Positions 36,865 through 46,873 of a stretch of DNA of 64,000 nt are shown here, piece after piece. The first letter of the stretch is position 1, and every line of letters starts with the position of its first letter. Source of the DNA: an uncultured Altererythrobacter sp. GTDB taxonomy: Bacteria > Pseudomonadota > Alphaproteobacteria > Sphingomonadales > Sphingomonadaceae. The notes beneath the pieces are model-generated. The model saw nothing but the letters and a program-made list of their open reading frames with translations, was not told where the DNA came from and ran no database searches. The translations under genes were made by a program, and so were the position numbers. The stretch covers positions 296,031 to 360,030 of the forward strand of contig CAJXNC010000003.1 of the NCBI GenBank assembly GCA_913056125.1, in the 5' to 3' direction.

Positions 36865-37866
36865 ATGTCGATGCGCGCGCGAACAGATCGAAGGGGAGAG
36901 AAGACCCGGGCCTTCCGTGTCGGGCCACCCGCTTTTATCCGTGTTTCCAAGCCGATAGCCGCAGGCGTGATTGCATGTGTAGCATTAGTGGCGCTGGTAG
37001 CAGACTACTATTCGCCGCCACAGATATGGTACGGGCCGGTTTACCTGATGATCTGCGCCTTTGCGGCCTGGTTCACCAGTGCGCCAATGGCTGTTCTGCT
37101 GGGAACGGCCATCCTGACATTCCAGACTTTAAGCGGCAACCATGTGGGATACCCGCATGGTTCGGGTATCGCCGCGTCCGACATCGCATTGAAGTTTTTC
37201 TCTGTGCTGGCGGTGGTGCTCATGCTCAGTCAGGCGCGGGCGTCGCTTGAGAGGGAATGGCGTCTTGCCCGGACTGACCCCTTGACCGGCGCACTCAACC
37301 GGCAAGCGTTCTTCGAAACGATGAAGGCCGATGCGAACCGAAATGGACCCGCCATGCTGGTCTTTGCCGATGTCGACGGACTCAAGCGCCTGAACGACCT
37401 TATGGGACATGAGAAGGGGGACGAAGGTCTCTGCCATCTTGCCGGTCGCATCAGGGGAGCAATCCGCAAGGTTGACCTTTTTGCACGGATCGGTGGCGAC
37501 GAGTTCGTGCTTTTCATGAAAGTAAGGGATGAAGCGGCCGCCAAGCTGGTGGCCGAGCGGCTAGACGCGGTGCTAAATCGCGAGGAAGACCGGGAAGCAG
37601 GCATTCTTACCTGCAGCTTGGGCGCCCTGTTTCTTCCGCTCGGCTCACAGTCGATCGACCGCGAATTGCGTCTCGCGGACGGGCTGATGTATTCGGCCAA
37701 GAAATCGCGAGCAGGCTTCGCTGTGGCCGCGGTCACCGCGGGTGACTTGCAGGACGATGTATGGACGGACGAGCACGGTAATCCCCGGGACCGCAGCACC
37801 TGCAGCGGCGGAACTCGGTCGCGAAACCTGACGGTCGGTTTGCCTACCGCACAGGTGGTTCATTAA
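36865..37866 (+). CDS. membrane diguanylate cyclase
   Basis: A 333-residue protein with an N-terminal membrane module of about four helices (about 29-48, 54-70, 73-90 and 107-124) and a C-terminal GGDEF domain. The active site GGDEF is intact at 210-214 and the inhibitory I-site RKVD (201-204) sits exactly five residues before it, so it should make cyclic di-GMP from two GTP and be product-inhibited. Residues after about 295 form a Ser/Thr/Arg-rich tail with no known fold. No sensor domain other than the membrane part is seen. It stands 85 bp after the S24 repressor. Confidence 0.9.
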   Translation: MSMRARTDRRGEKTRAFRVGPPAFIRVSKPIAAGVIACVALVALVADYYSPPQIWYGPVYLMICAFAAWFTSAPMAVLLGTAILTFQTLSGNHVGYPHGSGIAASDIALKFFSVLAVVLMLSQARASLEREWRLARTDPLTGALNRQAFFETMKADANRNGPAMLVFADVDGLKRLNDLMGHEKGDEGLCHLAGRIRGAIRKVDLFARIGGDEFVLFMKVRDEAAAKLVAERLDAVLNREEDREAGILTCSLGALFLPLGSQSIDRELRLADGLMYSAKKSRAGFAVAAVTAGDLQDDVWTDEHGNPRDRSTCSGGTRSRNLTVGLPTAQVVH

Positions 37867-37930
37867 CGGACCGAAAAAGCAGAGGCGGCACTTGCTTGCA
37901 TTCGAAAGGCCGTATCGCCACTTTCGTTGC

Positions 37931-38602
37931 ATGACTTCTCCGCAACAATCTCCCCTCCGCGCCGCCATCATTCCCGTCACGGGTTTCGAGCAGAACTGCT
38001 CGCTCGTCTGGTGTTCAAAGACGATGAAGGGCGCGCTGATCGATCCGGGCGGCGATCTCGACAAGCTGAAGGACGCTGCGGCGCGCGCGGGCGTGACGCT
38101 GGAGAAGATCCTCCTCACCCACGGTCATGCCGATCATTGCGGCCAGTCAGGCATGCTGGCCAAGGAACTCGGCCTGCCGATCGAGGGACCGCATGAGGAC
38201 GATCGCTTCTGGATTTCCCGCCTCGAGGATGACGGTCCGCGCTTCGGCATGCATTGCGAGGTTTTCGAGCCCGACCGCTGGCTCAAGGATGGCGACACGG
38301 TGTCATTCGGCGAGGTTGAGCTGCAAGTAATCCATTGCCCCGGCCACACGCCGGGCCATGTCGTCTTCTTCCATCCGCAGACCAGGTTCGCTTTCGTCGG
38401 GGACGTGCTGTTTGCCGGTTCGATCGGACGGACCGATTTCCCCATGGGCAACCACCAGGACCTGCTCGACGCGATTACCGGCAAGCTCTGGCCATTGGGC
38501 GACGATGTGACCTTCGTGCCCGGCCACGGCCCGCATTCCACCTTCGGGCGCGAGCGGCAGACCAACCAGTTCGTCAGCGATGCCGCGCTGGGGCGGGCCT
38601 AG
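37931..38602 (+). CDS. MBL-fold metallo-hydrolase, glyoxalase II/YcbL-like
   Basis: A 223-residue metallo-beta-lactamase-fold hydrolase. The metal site THGHADH is at 63-69; further ligands are in HCPGHTPGH, FVGDVLF and the late PGHGPHS. Length and motif order match the YcbL/type I glyoxalase-II-like group, which hydrolyses thioesters such as S-lactoylglutathione. ATG at 37931 (MTSPQQ) is preferred over an upstream in-frame ATG at 37892. The C-terminal substrate-binding domain of classical GloB is not present. Confidence 0.9.
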   Translation: MTSPQQSPLRAAIIPVTGFEQNCSLVWCSKTMKGALIDPGGDLDKLKDAAARAGVTLEKILLTHGHADHCGQSGMLAKELGLPIEGPHEDDRFWISRLEDDGPRFGMHCEVFEPDRWLKDGDTVSFGEVELQVIHCPGHTPGHVVFFHPQTRFAFVGDVLFAGSIGRTDFPMGNHQDLLDAITGKLWPLGDDVTFVPGHGPHSTFGRERQTNQFVSDAALGRA

Positions 38603-38617
38603 ATGATCCTGGCCTGA

Positions 38618-39010
38618 TCAAATCAGGTCGAAGGCTGCCAACAGGGCTGTCACGACCAGTCCGAGCGTCGGCACGAAAGTCAGAAACATACCTGCCTTGC
38701 GCAAGGCGCCTGCTTCGTCCGCATCCATCCCCAGGCCATGCGCAATACGGCCGAGCAAGAATGCGAAAGCGGCCAGTGCCAGGGGCCAGCCGCCATGGCC
38801 GGTCATTTCGAGCGCTCCGACCAGGATCAGGACGAGGGGCGTATATTCGATGAAATTGGCCTGCGCGCGCATTCGCTTGATAAGGGCTGGATTGCCGCCA
38901 TCCCCGTGCATCATACCTGCATCGAAGCGGGCCTTGCCGCAACGCATGGCCAGCCACAGATTGATGAGTGCGGCAATCGCTGCCGAAACGAGAGTGATAT
39001 GCAGGTTCAC
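38618..39010 (-). CDS. MAPEG family membrane protein
   Basis: A 130-residue protein with four membrane helices. The family signature is visible as KRMRAQANFIEYTPLVLIL in helix 2 with the preceding NPALI segment, and the GMDADEAGALRKAG loop. MAPEG proteins are small trimeric membrane proteins, some of which conjugate glutathione. A detoxification role next to the MBL hydrolase gene would be consistent, but the two genes are convergent, so no operon link exists. Start at 39010 is the only reasonable ATG. Confidence 0.87.
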   Translation of the reverse strand: MNLHITLVSAAIAALINLWLAMRCGKARFDAGMMHGDGGNPALIKRMRAQANFIEYTPLVLILVGALEMTGHGGWPLALAAFAFLLGRIAHGLGMDADEAGALRKAGMFLTFVPTLGLVVTALLAAFDLI

Positions 39011-39202
39011 GCGCTATCCCCAACCTTGGTCCCGACCCATGCAATAAAGGCGTCCCACGCGGCTTGCAACGCGGGGAAAAACCTGTATAGCGCGCGCCTT
39101 CGCCGCATCCAAAGGCCAGCTTCCGCCGCGCTTGCGCGGGCGGGTTGCTTGCCCTAGGGCGGCTATCAACAAGTTTAGCATTTTCAAGGAACAGGTGCCG
39201 CA

Positions 39203-39385
39203 ATGGCTGTCCCTAAGAGAAAAGTATCGCCGCATCGTCGCGGCAACCGCCGGGGTCATGACTCGCTCAAGGTCGAAGCATTCCACGAATGCTCGAATTG
39301 TGGTGAGCTGAAGCGCCCGCACAATCTGTGCACCGCTTGCGGCCACTATAATGGCCGCCAGATCCTCGAGCCCAAAGGGCTCTAA
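39203..39385 (+). CDS. rpmF: 50S ribosomal protein L32
   Basis: A 60-residue ribosomal protein. The start [17 protein letters not shown] and the zinc-type CSNCGE...[11 protein letters not shown] pattern are unmistakable. AAGGAACAG precedes the ATG. It heads the rpmF-plsX-fabH cluster conserved widely in bacteria, linking ribosome and fatty acid/phospholipid synthesis. A 6-bp hairpin (39368-39382) overlaps its end and may tune read-through to plsX. Confidence 0.98.
   Translation: MAVPKRKVSPHRRGNRRGHDSLKVEAFHECSNCGELKRPHNLCTACGHYNGRQILEPKGL
39368..39382 (+). other. small hairpin at the rpmF end
   Basis: GAGCCC-AAA-GGGCTC is a perfect 6-bp stem with a 3-nt loop spanning the last rpmF codons, 31 bp before plsX. 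It has no T-run, so full termination is unlikely; it might slow transcription or stabilise the upstream message. Confidence 0.35.
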
Positions 39386-39412
39386 GCCCTTACTGAAGGG
39401 GGTATTTAGCGC

Positions 39413-40465
39413 ATGAGCCTGCCGCGTATCGCTATCGATGCGATGGGCGGCGATGAAGGTGTGCGCGTAATGGTCTCGGGCGCGGCGCTTGCGCGGCGCC
39501 GCCATGACCGTTTCAAATTCCTGCTTGTGGGTGACGAGGCGCGGATCAAGGCCGCTCTCGAACAGCATCCGGGCATGGCAGGGGCCTCCGAAATCCTCCA
39601 CTGCGACGATGTCGTCGGCGGTGAGGAAAAGCCGACCCAGGCGCTTCGCCGCGCCAAGACCACCAGCATGGGCATCGCTATCAATGCCGTGAAGGCGGGC
39701 GATTGCGGTGCGGCCGTCAGCGCGGGCAATACTGGCGCGCTGATGGCGATGAGCAAGCTTGCCCTGCGCACCATGCCGGGTATCGACCGTCCTGCCTTGG
39801 CGGCGATCATGCCGACGCTTGGCGAGAATGACGTGGTCATGCTCGACCTCGGCGCCAATACCGATTGCGATGCCCGCAACCTCGTCCAGTTCGCGATCAT
39901 GGGCGCCGCCTATTCGCGCATCCTCACCGGGCGTGAGCATCCGCGCGTGCGCTTGCTCAATATCGGGACCGAGGAAACCAAGGGCACGGACTCGCTACGT
40001 GATGCTGCAGCCCAGCTGCAGCAGGCGACCGGCCTGGCAATGAGCTTCGACGGCTTCATCGAAAGCGACAAGATCAATCGCGGCGAAGTGGACGTTGTGG
40101 TGACCGATGGTTTCTCGGGCAATATCGCACTGAAGGCGATCGAGGGCGCGGCGCGCTTCGTCACCGACCTTCTCAAGGAGGCCTTCACGTCCTCTTTCCG
40201 GTCCAAGGTGGGTTTCCTGGTTTCGCGTCCCGCGACCGAGCTGCTGCGGCACCATCTCGATCCGAACAACCACAATGGCGCGGTCTTCCTCGGCCTCAAT
40301 GGCGTGGTTGTTAAATCGCATGGCAGCGCCAATGCGCAGGGCGTTGCCAATGCCGTTGCAGTGGCGGCACGATTGCTCGAAGAGGATTTGACTCAGCGCA
40401 TCGCGGCCGACCTTGCCGAACTGGGCGAGGAGCGACTGCGCGACAACGGGAATGGCAGCAAGTGA
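39413..40465 (+). CDS. plsX: phosphate acyltransferase PlsX
   Basis: A 350-residue PlsX, which makes acyl-phosphate from acyl-ACP in phospholipid synthesis. The [12 protein letters not shown] start, the [12 protein letters not shown] segment and the [17 protein letters not shown] region are diagnostic, and length is normal. It acts at the cytoplasmic face of the membrane with PlsY. It overlaps fabH by 4 nt (GTGA), so the two are translationally coupled. Confidence 0.98.
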   Translation: MSLPRIAIDAMGGDEGVRVMVSGAALARRRHDRFKFLLVGDEARIKAALEQHPGMAGASEILHCDDVVGGEEKPTQALRRAKTTSMGIAINAVKAGDCGAAVSAGNTGALMAMSKLALRTMPGIDRPALAAIMPTLGENDVVMLDLGANTDCDARNLVQFAIMGAAYSRILTGREHPRVRLLNIGTEETKGTDSLRDAAAQLQQATGLAMSFDGFIESDKINRGEVDVVVTDGFSGNIALKAIEGAARFVTDLLKEAFTSSFRSKVGFLVSRPATELLRHHLDPNNHNGAVFLGLNGVVVKSHGSANAQGVANAVAVAARLLEEDLTQRIAADLAELGEERLRDNGNGSK

Positions 40466-41427
40466 TTCGCACCATATTCAAGGGATCGGGTTCTGCCCTG
40501 CCGAAACGCGTTGTCAGCAATGACGAACTGGCCAAGACCGTCGACACCAGTGATGAATGGATCCGCGAACGTACCGGTATTGCCCAGCGCTATATTGCGG
40601 GCGAGGGCGAAACCACCGCGACATTGGCGACCGATGCCGCGCGCTCCGCGCTCGACAATGCCGGGCTGACGATATCCGATATCGACCTGATCGTTCTGGC
40701 GACGGCAACGCCTGACCAGACGTTCCCGGCAACGGCAACCAAGGTGCAGCATGCGCTGGGCGGAGCGGGGTTTCCGGCCTTCGATGTTTCTGCCGTATGT
40801 TCGGGCTTCCTTTACGCGCTTGCCACCGCGGACTCGATGATCCGCGCAGGCATGGCCAAGAACGCGCTGGTGATCGGTGCGGAAACCTTCAGCCGCATCC
40901 TTGACTGGGAAGACCGTGCCACATGCGTGTTGTTCGGCGATGGAGCAGGCGCATTTGTCATTGGATCCGAAGAGGTTGCGGAAGATGGTCCGGGGTTGCT
41001 CGCAAGCCAGCTGCATGCCGATGGTGAGTATTCGGACCTGCTCTTCGTCGATGGTGGCCCCTCAAGCACGGGCACTGTCGGCCATGTGCAGATGAAGGGG
41101 CGCGAGGTCTTCCGCCATGCGGTAACCAATCTCGCACAGGTGCTGAACGATGTCCTGAACAAGGCCGGTGTCGAGGCATCGAGCATCGACTGGGTGGTTC
41201 CCCACCAGGCCAATTTGCGCATCCTCGACGCGACGGCACGCAAGCTGGGTCTGCCGATGGACAAGGTCGTCGTCACGGTCGACAAGCATGCCAATACCTC
41301 TGCGGCATCCGTGCCGCTGGCCTTCGATACTGCGTGGCGGGACGGGCGCATCAAGCGCGGCGACCTGGTCATGTTGGAGGCCATGGGCGGCGGTTTCACA
41401 TGGGGCGCCAGCCTGTTCAAAATCTAG
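40462..41427 (+). CDS. fabH: 3-oxoacyl-ACP synthase III (FabH)
   Basis: A 321-residue ketoacyl synthase III that condenses acetyl-CoA with malonyl-ACP to start fatty acid synthesis. Cys113 sits in [12 protein letters not shown], and the His and Asn of the catalytic triad are in [10 protein letters not shown] and KHANTSAAS. It starts at a GTG overlapping the plsX stop. Length and motifs are standard; the cluster continues with ihfA after 86 bp. Confidence 0.98.
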   Translation: MIRTIFKGSGSALPKRVVSNDELAKTVDTSDEWIRERTGIAQRYIAGEGETTATLATDAARSALDNAGLTISDIDLIVLATATPDQTFPATATKVQHALGGAGFPAFDVSAVCSGFLYALATADSMIRAGMAKNALVIGAETFSRILDWEDRATCVLFGDGAGAFVIGSEEVAEDGPGLLASQLHADGEYSDLLFVDGGPSSTGTVGHVQMKGREVFRHAVTNLAQVLNDVLNKAGVEASSIDWVVPHQANLRILDATARKLGLPMDKVVVTVDKHANTSAASVPLAFDTAWRDGRIKRGDLVMLEAMGGGFTWGASLFKI

Positions 41428-41513
41428 CGGGTGAGGCCGGCCTTAACCTTGCCAAGGTCCGGTGATTCCTGCATAATCCGCACTGGGTCGCCGGATTACA
41501 GGAGATTGGACGC

Positions 41514-41822
41514 ATGGATTCTATGCGATCCGTCGGCACGCTGACCCGTGCCGATCTGGCGGAGACGATCAATCGCAAGATGGGATTTTCCCGGGCCGAG
41601 AGCCTCGACCTTGTCGAATCTCTGCTCGGCAAGATGTGCGATGCGATGGCCGATGGCGAGAATGTGAAGATCTCCGGCTTCGGTAGCTTCATCCTGCGCG
41701 ACAAGAAGGAACGGATCGGGCGCAATCCCAAGACGGGTGTCGAAGTGCCGATCACGCCGCGCCGTGTCATGACCTTCCGCGCCAGCCAGAAGCTCAAGGA
41801 CAGGATCAGCCAGGCATCGTGA
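41514..41822 (+). CDS. ihfA: integration host factor alpha subunit
   Basis: A 102-residue HU/IHF-family DNA-bending protein. The [21 protein letters not shown] start, the [16 protein letters not shown] core and the [17 protein letters not shown] arm are those of IHF alpha. It bends DNA as a heterodimer with IHF beta (not in the window). AGGAG precedes the ATG. The stop overlaps the downstream MerR gene by 4 nt, a typical pairing. Confidence 0.95.
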   Translation: MDSMRSVGTLTRADLAETINRKMGFSRAESLDLVESLLGKMCDAMADGENVKISGFGSFILRDKKERIGRNPKTGVEVPITPRRVMTFRASQKLKDRISQAS

Positions 41823-42193
41823 GCGCATTTCCGAACACTCCCCGTTTCGATGATGGCAAGGCACCTGACGCCTTGCGCACGATCGGGGAGGTTTCGGCGG
41901 CATTCGGGATCAAGCAGCACATTTTGCGCTATTGGGAAGAACAGTTTCCCATGCTCAAGCCGCTCAAGCGGAGCGGCGGCAGGCGTTACTACCGGCCCGA
42001 AGACATTGCCCTGCTGGCGGAAATCAACCGCCTGGTGAACCGTGAAGGCTACACGATCAAGGGTGCCAGACAGGCATTGAACGGAGCAGAGGCGGCGCAG
42101 AAGAGTGTCGAGCTCACGCCAGCCGTAGTCGATGTGTTGTCGCAGCTTCGGGCGATCCGGGCGCGGCTGGCGGGCGCGCTCGAAGCCGCCTAA
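41819..42193 (+). CDS. MerR-family transcriptional regulator
   Basis: A 124-residue DNA-binding protein with the MerR winged helix ([37 protein letters not shown]) and a short helical remainder. There is no effector-binding domain. It begins at GTG overlapping ihfA. In many alphaproteobacteria a MerR gene of this type follows ihfA (family knowledge); its target is unknown. The end overlaps the stop of the convergent sixA gene by 4 nt. Confidence 0.9.
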   Translation: MSAFPNTPRFDDGKAPDALRTIGEVSAAFGIKQHILRYWEEQFPMLKPLKRSGGRRYYRPEDIALLAEINRLVNREGYTIKGARQALNGAEAAQKSVELTPAVVDVLSQLRAIRARLAGALEAA

Positions 42194-42726
42194 CCGACCT
42201 TTTCAGGACCAAGTTCGGGATCAAGATCGCGCGGCCGCGCGAAATGCACAATCTTGCCGGTGCCGGGCGCAAGGTCCTCCCAATCATCGATCGCCAGTTC
42301 GATCACGGCAAAGGCGGCGGTGGGATATTTCGCCATGACCTCGTCGAACAGCTTGTCCTCGTTTTCGGGCGGGACGAGATCGAGCGCCAGTTCCTGCAGG
42401 CCGGGATTATGCGCTGCCAGCAAGACGGCATCGGCATCGCCGCCCTGTTCGCGCAGGATCTGCTGGAGGCAGGCGCTATCGGCCAGATAGGCACCGGTCT
42501 CGAATTCTATCGGCATGGCGAGGCCGGAGGATTCAAGCGTGCATTTCACGCGTTCTGCCGGACTGGCGACGATCTTCTTCCAAGCGACGCCGTGATCGAG
42601 GATATGCGAGCCCATCAAGGCAGCGCCCCTGCGCCCGCGCTTGTTCAGCCCGCGGTCGAAATCACGCTTGGACAGATCGTCCCAGTCGGATTTGGCATGT
42701 CGCAATAGGCCAAGCAGTTTTACCAA
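42190..42726 (-). CDS. SixA-type histidine phosphatase
   Basis: A 178-residue histidine phosphatase superfamily protein. The catalytic His is in LLRHAKSDW and a second conserved His in LLAAHNPGL. SixA-like enzymes remove phosphate from His residues of phosphotransfer proteins, but close relatives have other substrates. It is the downstream gene of a pair with the DinG-like helicase (7-nt overlap), both on the minus strand. Confidence 0.85.
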   Translation of the reverse strand: MVKLLGLLRHAKSDWDDLSKRDFDRGLNKRGRRGAALMGSHILDHGVAWKKIVASPAERVKCTLESSGLAMPIEFETGAYLADSACLQQILREQGGDADAVLLAAHNPGLQELALDLVPPENEDKLFDEVMAKYPTAAFAVIELAIDDWEDLAPGTGKIVHFARPRDLDPELGPEKVG

Positions 42727-45467
42727 GCGTCATCCTCATTGGCTGCAGGCGCACTTTCCTTGTCCACCCAAACACCGCCACCGAGCCGATGTAAAGCCTC
42801 GTCCAGCGTTACCCTGGAAATGGGTGTGCCTTCGGGGAAGGCGGACAGAAGGCGGGAGGGGAAGGCGGGCGAGAGGACGACAAAGTGGCCATGGTCGTCC
42901 TTGCTGCGAATCAGCCGCCCGAAGGCCTGGGCGAGGCGTGCGCGAATTATCCTGTCATCATAGGCAGATCCTCCATTGGCCGCTCGGCGCGCACGGTGGA
43001 GGATGCTCGGCTTGGGCCATGGCACCTGTTCGAGGACCACGCAGCGTAAGCTCTGCCCGGGGACGTCGACACCATCGCGCAAGGCATCGGTGCCCAGTAG
43101 TGAGGCATGCGGATCGTCGCGAAAGATATCCACCAGCGTGCCCGTATCGATCGGATCGACATGCTGGGCGAAGAGCGGCAAGCCGGCGCGGGCGAGCCGG
43201 TCGGCAATGCGGCCATGCACCGCGCGCAGCCTTCGGATCGCGGTGAACAGGCCGAGCACGCCGCCGCCGCATTGCTCGATGATGCGCGCATAAGCGCCCG
43301 CCAATCCTGCCAGATCGCCCTTCTTGATATCGGTGACGATCAACACTTCTGCATTGTTTGCATAGTCGAACGGGCTGGGGGAGGTGGACAGGATTGGCTG
43401 CACTTCGAGGTGCGTTGCGCCCGAACGAGCGATGGCGCTGTTCCAGTCCTCACCTTCGGCGTCGCGGTCACACAGTGTTGCGCTGGTCAGCATGGCGCCA
43501 TGCGTTCCCTCCAGCACGGTGCGGGCGAAGGGCTTCACCGGATCGAGGAAGCGCCGGTGCAGTCCGACATCGAATTCGCGCGCATCGCTGCGATCCACAG
43601 CCAGCCAGTCGACGAAATCGGGATCGCCCGGTCCCCCGAGCCGGTCGAGCAGCGCTTCCCAGGCGGCGAGCGTGTCGATCCGCCAGGCGAGCGAGGAGCG
43701 CGCACCTTCGATCCGCGCGCGGCCCTGTCCGTCGAGCCAGTCGGGCGCTTCTTCTTGCAGGCGCTCGAGCTGGATGCCGAGCTTGATTAGCGGCTGTCGA
43801 ATGGCGCCAAGGGCGACGCCCGCCTGCTGTGCCAGTTCGATGAAATTGCCTTCGAGCTGCGCGGCCTCGGTCTCGATGCCGTAGCCGGCCTCCTGTCCGC
43901 CGCTTTCATCACGCGCATAGGTGAGCGCACGCACGGCGGCGAGCAGGGTCTCGATCTCCCCCGAAGGCGTTCCATCGGCCAGCCTTTGCAGCCACCCCTC
44001 TCCGGGCAGGGCTTCGGCTGCTTCGCAGGCCGCGGCAATCGCCTTGGCGCCTTGTTCGTCATAGCTGGCGACATCTGCGAGGCGTGCGGAAAGGCCGCGG
44101 CGGCGACCCTTGGAGCCGCGTTCGGGGCCGAGGATCCAGCGCTTGAGCTCGATTGCCTCCTGCCCGGTCAGCGCGGCGGCAAAGGTCGAATCCGCCGCCT
44201 CGAAAACGTGATGTCCCTCGTCGAAGATGATGCGGGTGGGGCGCTGCGCATGGTCGCGCCCGCGCGCGGCATTGACCATCACCAGCGCATGGTTGGCGAT
44301 GACGAGGTCGGCCTGCGCGCTGGCCCGTGCGGCATGTTCGATGAAGCATTTCCGGTAATGCGGGCAGCCGGCATAGACGCATTCGCCGCGCTGGTCGGTC
44401 AGCGATCGGATCGCCCGCTGGCGGAACAAGGTGCCGAGCCAGCCGGGCAGGTCCCCGCCGACCATGTCGCCATCGCGCGACCATGCCGCCCAGCGCGCGA
44501 CAAGCTGCGCCAGGATTGCGGCGCGTCCGCCAAAGCCGCCTTGCAGCGCGTCCTCGAGATTGAGCAGGCAGAGATAGTTCTCGCGCCCCTTGCGGATGAC
44601 GACCGGGCGCGAGCCATCGGGGCGCTCCTCGGGCCATGCGCGACCGCTCTCACTGCGCAATTGCCGCTGGAGGTTCTTGGTGAAGGTGGAAACCCAGACC
44701 GTTCCGCCCGAGGCCTGCGCCCAGAGCGAGGCGGGCGCGAGATAGCCGAGCGTCTTGCCGATGCCCGTTCCCGCCTGCGCCAGCAGCATGTGCGGCTGGT
44801 CCCCCTTGAGGCGCGGGGCAAAGATGCGCGCGACGTCAGCTGCATATTTGCGCTGCCCTTCGCGCTTTTCCGCGCCTTCGCCGGTCAGCCGGTCGAGCTG
44901 CTGCTCCACCACATCCTGCGGAAGCTCGACCTGGCGTGGCTGCGGACGTTCGCCGGTTTCTTCCCATTCCGGCAGGCGCGAGAAAAGCCACTTCTCGGCC
45001 CGTTCGGGCTGGCGGATATGCGGCGCAAGCACTTGCGCCCAGGGCCAGCGCAAGCGGGCCAGCGATTGCAGCGAACTCCATGCACCTTCGCGCTCGCGCC
45101 ATTCCTCGCTTTCGCAGGTCGCCAGCAGGCACGCGGCTGCGGTCTGGAGAAAGGCGGGCACGTCCTCGCCATTTTCCGGCGCATCGAGGCCCAGCGCATG
45201 GGCCAGCGCCTTGGGCGTGGGCACGCAGAACTGCGCCGGATGGACGAAGGCGAACAGTTCGAGCAGGTCGAGGCCCGAGAGATCGGGATAGCCCAGCCGC
45301 GTGGCGATGAGCGGGGCGTTGACCATCAGCAGAGGCGTGTCGGCAGCGGCCATCACCGCCTCACCCTTGGCTATGGTGCGGATCTCCCCATGCGCGTCGC
45401 ACAGCCAGCATCCGGCATGGCTGGCATGCAGGGCAGGGAGCGCCAATGGACTTGTCGGGGGAGCCAT
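42720..45467 (-). CDS. DinG/YoaA-like XPD-family DNA helicase
   Basis: A 915-residue superfamily 2 helicase. Walker A is AGTGIGKT (232-239), the Walker B box is DEGH (416-419), and four Cys at 300, 363, 368 and 374 fit the 4Fe-4S domain of the XPD/DinG group. The late motif VVLEQVPWPKPS and the QAFGRLIRSKDDHG segment are typical. About 200 N-terminal residues resemble the layout of a DnaQ-like exonuclease but I see no set of catalytic acidic residues. It should unwind damaged or structured DNA. Start is the ATG at 45467. Confidence 0.9.
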   Translation of the reverse strand: MAPPTSPLALPALHASHAGCWLCDAHGEIRTIAKGEAVMAAADTPLLMVNAPLIATRLGYPDLSGLDLLELFAFVHPAQFCVPTPKALAHALGLDAPENGEDVPAFLQTAAACLLATCESEEWREREGAWSSLQSLARLRWPWAQVLAPHIRQPERAEKWLFSRLPEWEETGERPQPRQVELPQDVVEQQLDRLTGEGAEKREGQRKYAADVARIFAPRLKGDQPHMLLAQAGTGIGKTLGYLAPASLWAQASGGTVWVSTFTKNLQRQLRSESGRAWPEERPDGSRPVVIRKGRENYLCLLNLEDALQGGFGGRAAILAQLVARWAAWSRDGDMVGGDLPGWLGTLFRQRAIRSLTDQRGECVYAGCPHYRKCFIEHAARASAQADLVIANHALVMVNAARGRDHAQRPTRIIFDEGHHVFEAADSTFAAALTGQEAIELKRWILGPERGSKGRRRGLSARLADVASYDEQGAKAIAAACEAAEALPGEGWLQRLADGTPSGEIETLLAAVRALTYARDESGGQEAGYGIETEAAQLEGNFIELAQQAGVALGAIRQPLIKLGIQLERLQEEAPDWLDGQGRARIEGARSSLAWRIDTLAAWEALLDRLGGPGDPDFVDWLAVDRSDAREFDVGLHRRFLDPVKPFARTVLEGTHGAMLTSATLCDRDAEGEDWNSAIARSGATHLEVQPILSTSPSPFDYANNAEVLIVTDIKKGDLAGLAGAYARIIEQCGGGVLGLFTAIRRLRAVHGRIADRLARAGLPLFAQHVDPIDTGTLVDIFRDDPHASLLGTDALRDGVDVPGQSLRCVVLEQVPWPKPSILHRARRAANGGSAYDDRIIRARLAQAFGRLIRSKDDHGHFVVLSPAFPSRLLSAFPEGTPISRVTLDEALHRLGGGVWVDKESAPAANEDDAW

Positions 45468-45712
45468 GCGCCAAGAATGCGCAAGGGAGAACGAAAAGTA
45501 AACGCGTGCTGATTGCGCTTCCACCGCACAGAGTAGCGTTGAAGCCGGTTACGAGCCTGAGACTGGCATATTTTCGCCTCATTTCGCCGCAGGAGCAAAT
45601 CCGCCTGTCGCGATAATTTCGCAGATAATACAATAAAAACAATATTCTAACGCACGGATTAACCACAGATTACGGGAACGCTGGAGCGCGACTGCCTGTT
45701 TCTATCCCTGCT

Positions 45713-46858
45713 ATGACGACGAAATCATATCTCGCTCGCAGCGCCGGTTCCGCGATTGCCGCGGCCCTGGTGCTTGGTCCATCCCCGCTCCTCGCGCAGG
45801 AAGCCGCAGCCCCTGCGGCGCCAGCGCAGACAGAGGCGATTGCGCCCGAACCGGGACCTTCCCTGCCTGTCCTTGTGTCTCCCGTTGCGCCCCAGCAATC
45901 ACCCGCACCTGCGCAGCAAGTTCCCGTTCCTACTGCCGCCGATTTGCCCGGCGGCGCTGCCGGCCAGGCGAGTTCCCCCCCATCGCCTGCGCCGGCACCA
46001 GGAACCTCGCCCAGCAATATCGTCACCACCTCGAATCCGGTCGTACAGGAAATTCCCGAGCAGCCGGAGCAGGCGGCAGCGTCTCCGGCCGGAAATTCCG
46101 AAGCGAGGGTCGCACAGGCCAATGAGCCTGCCTCCGCTCCTGCCGCCACCCCGGCTCCTGCGAATGAAAGCGTGACCACAATCGAGGAACCTCCGCTTCC
46201 GATTGCCGAAGAGGCGGCGGACGAACCCCTCTTCGTCGCCCCGCAGCCTTTCATCGAACCGCTGCCCGAGAGCGTGCCGCAGGCCGATGGCACGGCAAAT
46301 GATGTCGGTCTGATCGCAGGCGCGATTTCGCTTCTTGCCTTGCTGGTCCTGGGCCTGCTGGTATTCCTCGGCCTGCGTCGGCGGCGTGCGGTAGTAGCCG
46401 TTCCGCGTGTCGAAAGGCCGATGGTCAAACCGACTGCCAAGTCGCGAGAGCCTCTGAAGTCGATCGCCGCGACTGTGCCCGACGAAGCTGCGCCTGAAAA
46501 ACGGCCTGAGCGCGACATCCGCGACTGGGCGCTGCCGCTGTCTGCACGCCAGGATCCTCCGCAATCGCAATTGCGCGAAGGCGAGGGCGGACTGCCGCAT
46601 GCCGGTGCAGCAATTGCCCTGCCGCGCAAGGCTCCGGCCGCTCTCGAGGAACGAAAGGCCCTGCTCGATCGCATGGTTGCGGCGCAGCCCGACCGTGCCA
46701 ATCCGTTCCGCTCCCGCAAGGCGCGGCGTCATCGGGCAAGGCTGATCCTGCAGTCGCTCGGTCGCAAGTTCGAGAACGGCACGTCGAACATCGATTTCAG
46801 CCAATATCCCATGAACTGGCCAGAATTGGCGCGCCGTGACTTGCCCAACGTCGCCTGA
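45713..46858 (+). CDS. Pro/Ala-rich membrane-anchored protein
   Basis: A 381-residue protein with a signal peptide (1-29, ending SPLLAQ), a long extracytoplasmic Pro/Ala/Glu-rich low-complexity region (about 30-195), one membrane helix (about 201-222), then a basic cytoplasmic tail of about 160 residues with HRARLILQSLGRKFENGTSNIDF near the end. No enzymatic motif is visible. I recall similar proteins in related genera but know no function. The 245-bp gap upstream is AT-rich around 45600-45660 and probably carries the promoter. A strong terminator follows at 46874-46907. Confidence 0.7.
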   Translation: MTTKSYLARSAGSAIAAALVLGPSPLLAQEAAAPAAPAQTEAIAPEPGPSLPVLVSPVAPQQSPAPAQQVPVPTAADLPGGAAGQASSPPSPAPAPGTSPSNIVTTSNPVVQEIPEQPEQAAASPAGNSEARVAQANEPASAPAATPAPANESVTTIEEPPLPIAEEAADEPLFVAPQPFIEPLPESVPQADGTANDVGLIAGAISLLALLVLGLLVFLGLRRRRAVVAVPRVERPMVKPTAKSREPLKSIAATVPDEAAPEKRPERDIRDWALPLSARQDPPQSQLREGEGGLPHAGAAIALPRKAPAALEERKALLDRMVAAQPDRANPFRSRKARRHRARLILQSLGRKFENGTSNIDFSQYPMNWPELARRDLPNVA

Positions 46859-46873
46859 CCCAACGCGAAATAG

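Noticed and set aside
43986..45512. 508-codon plus-strand frame opposite the DinG-like helicase
   Set aside because: The helicase motifs on the minus strand are complete; the opposite frame shows no domain.
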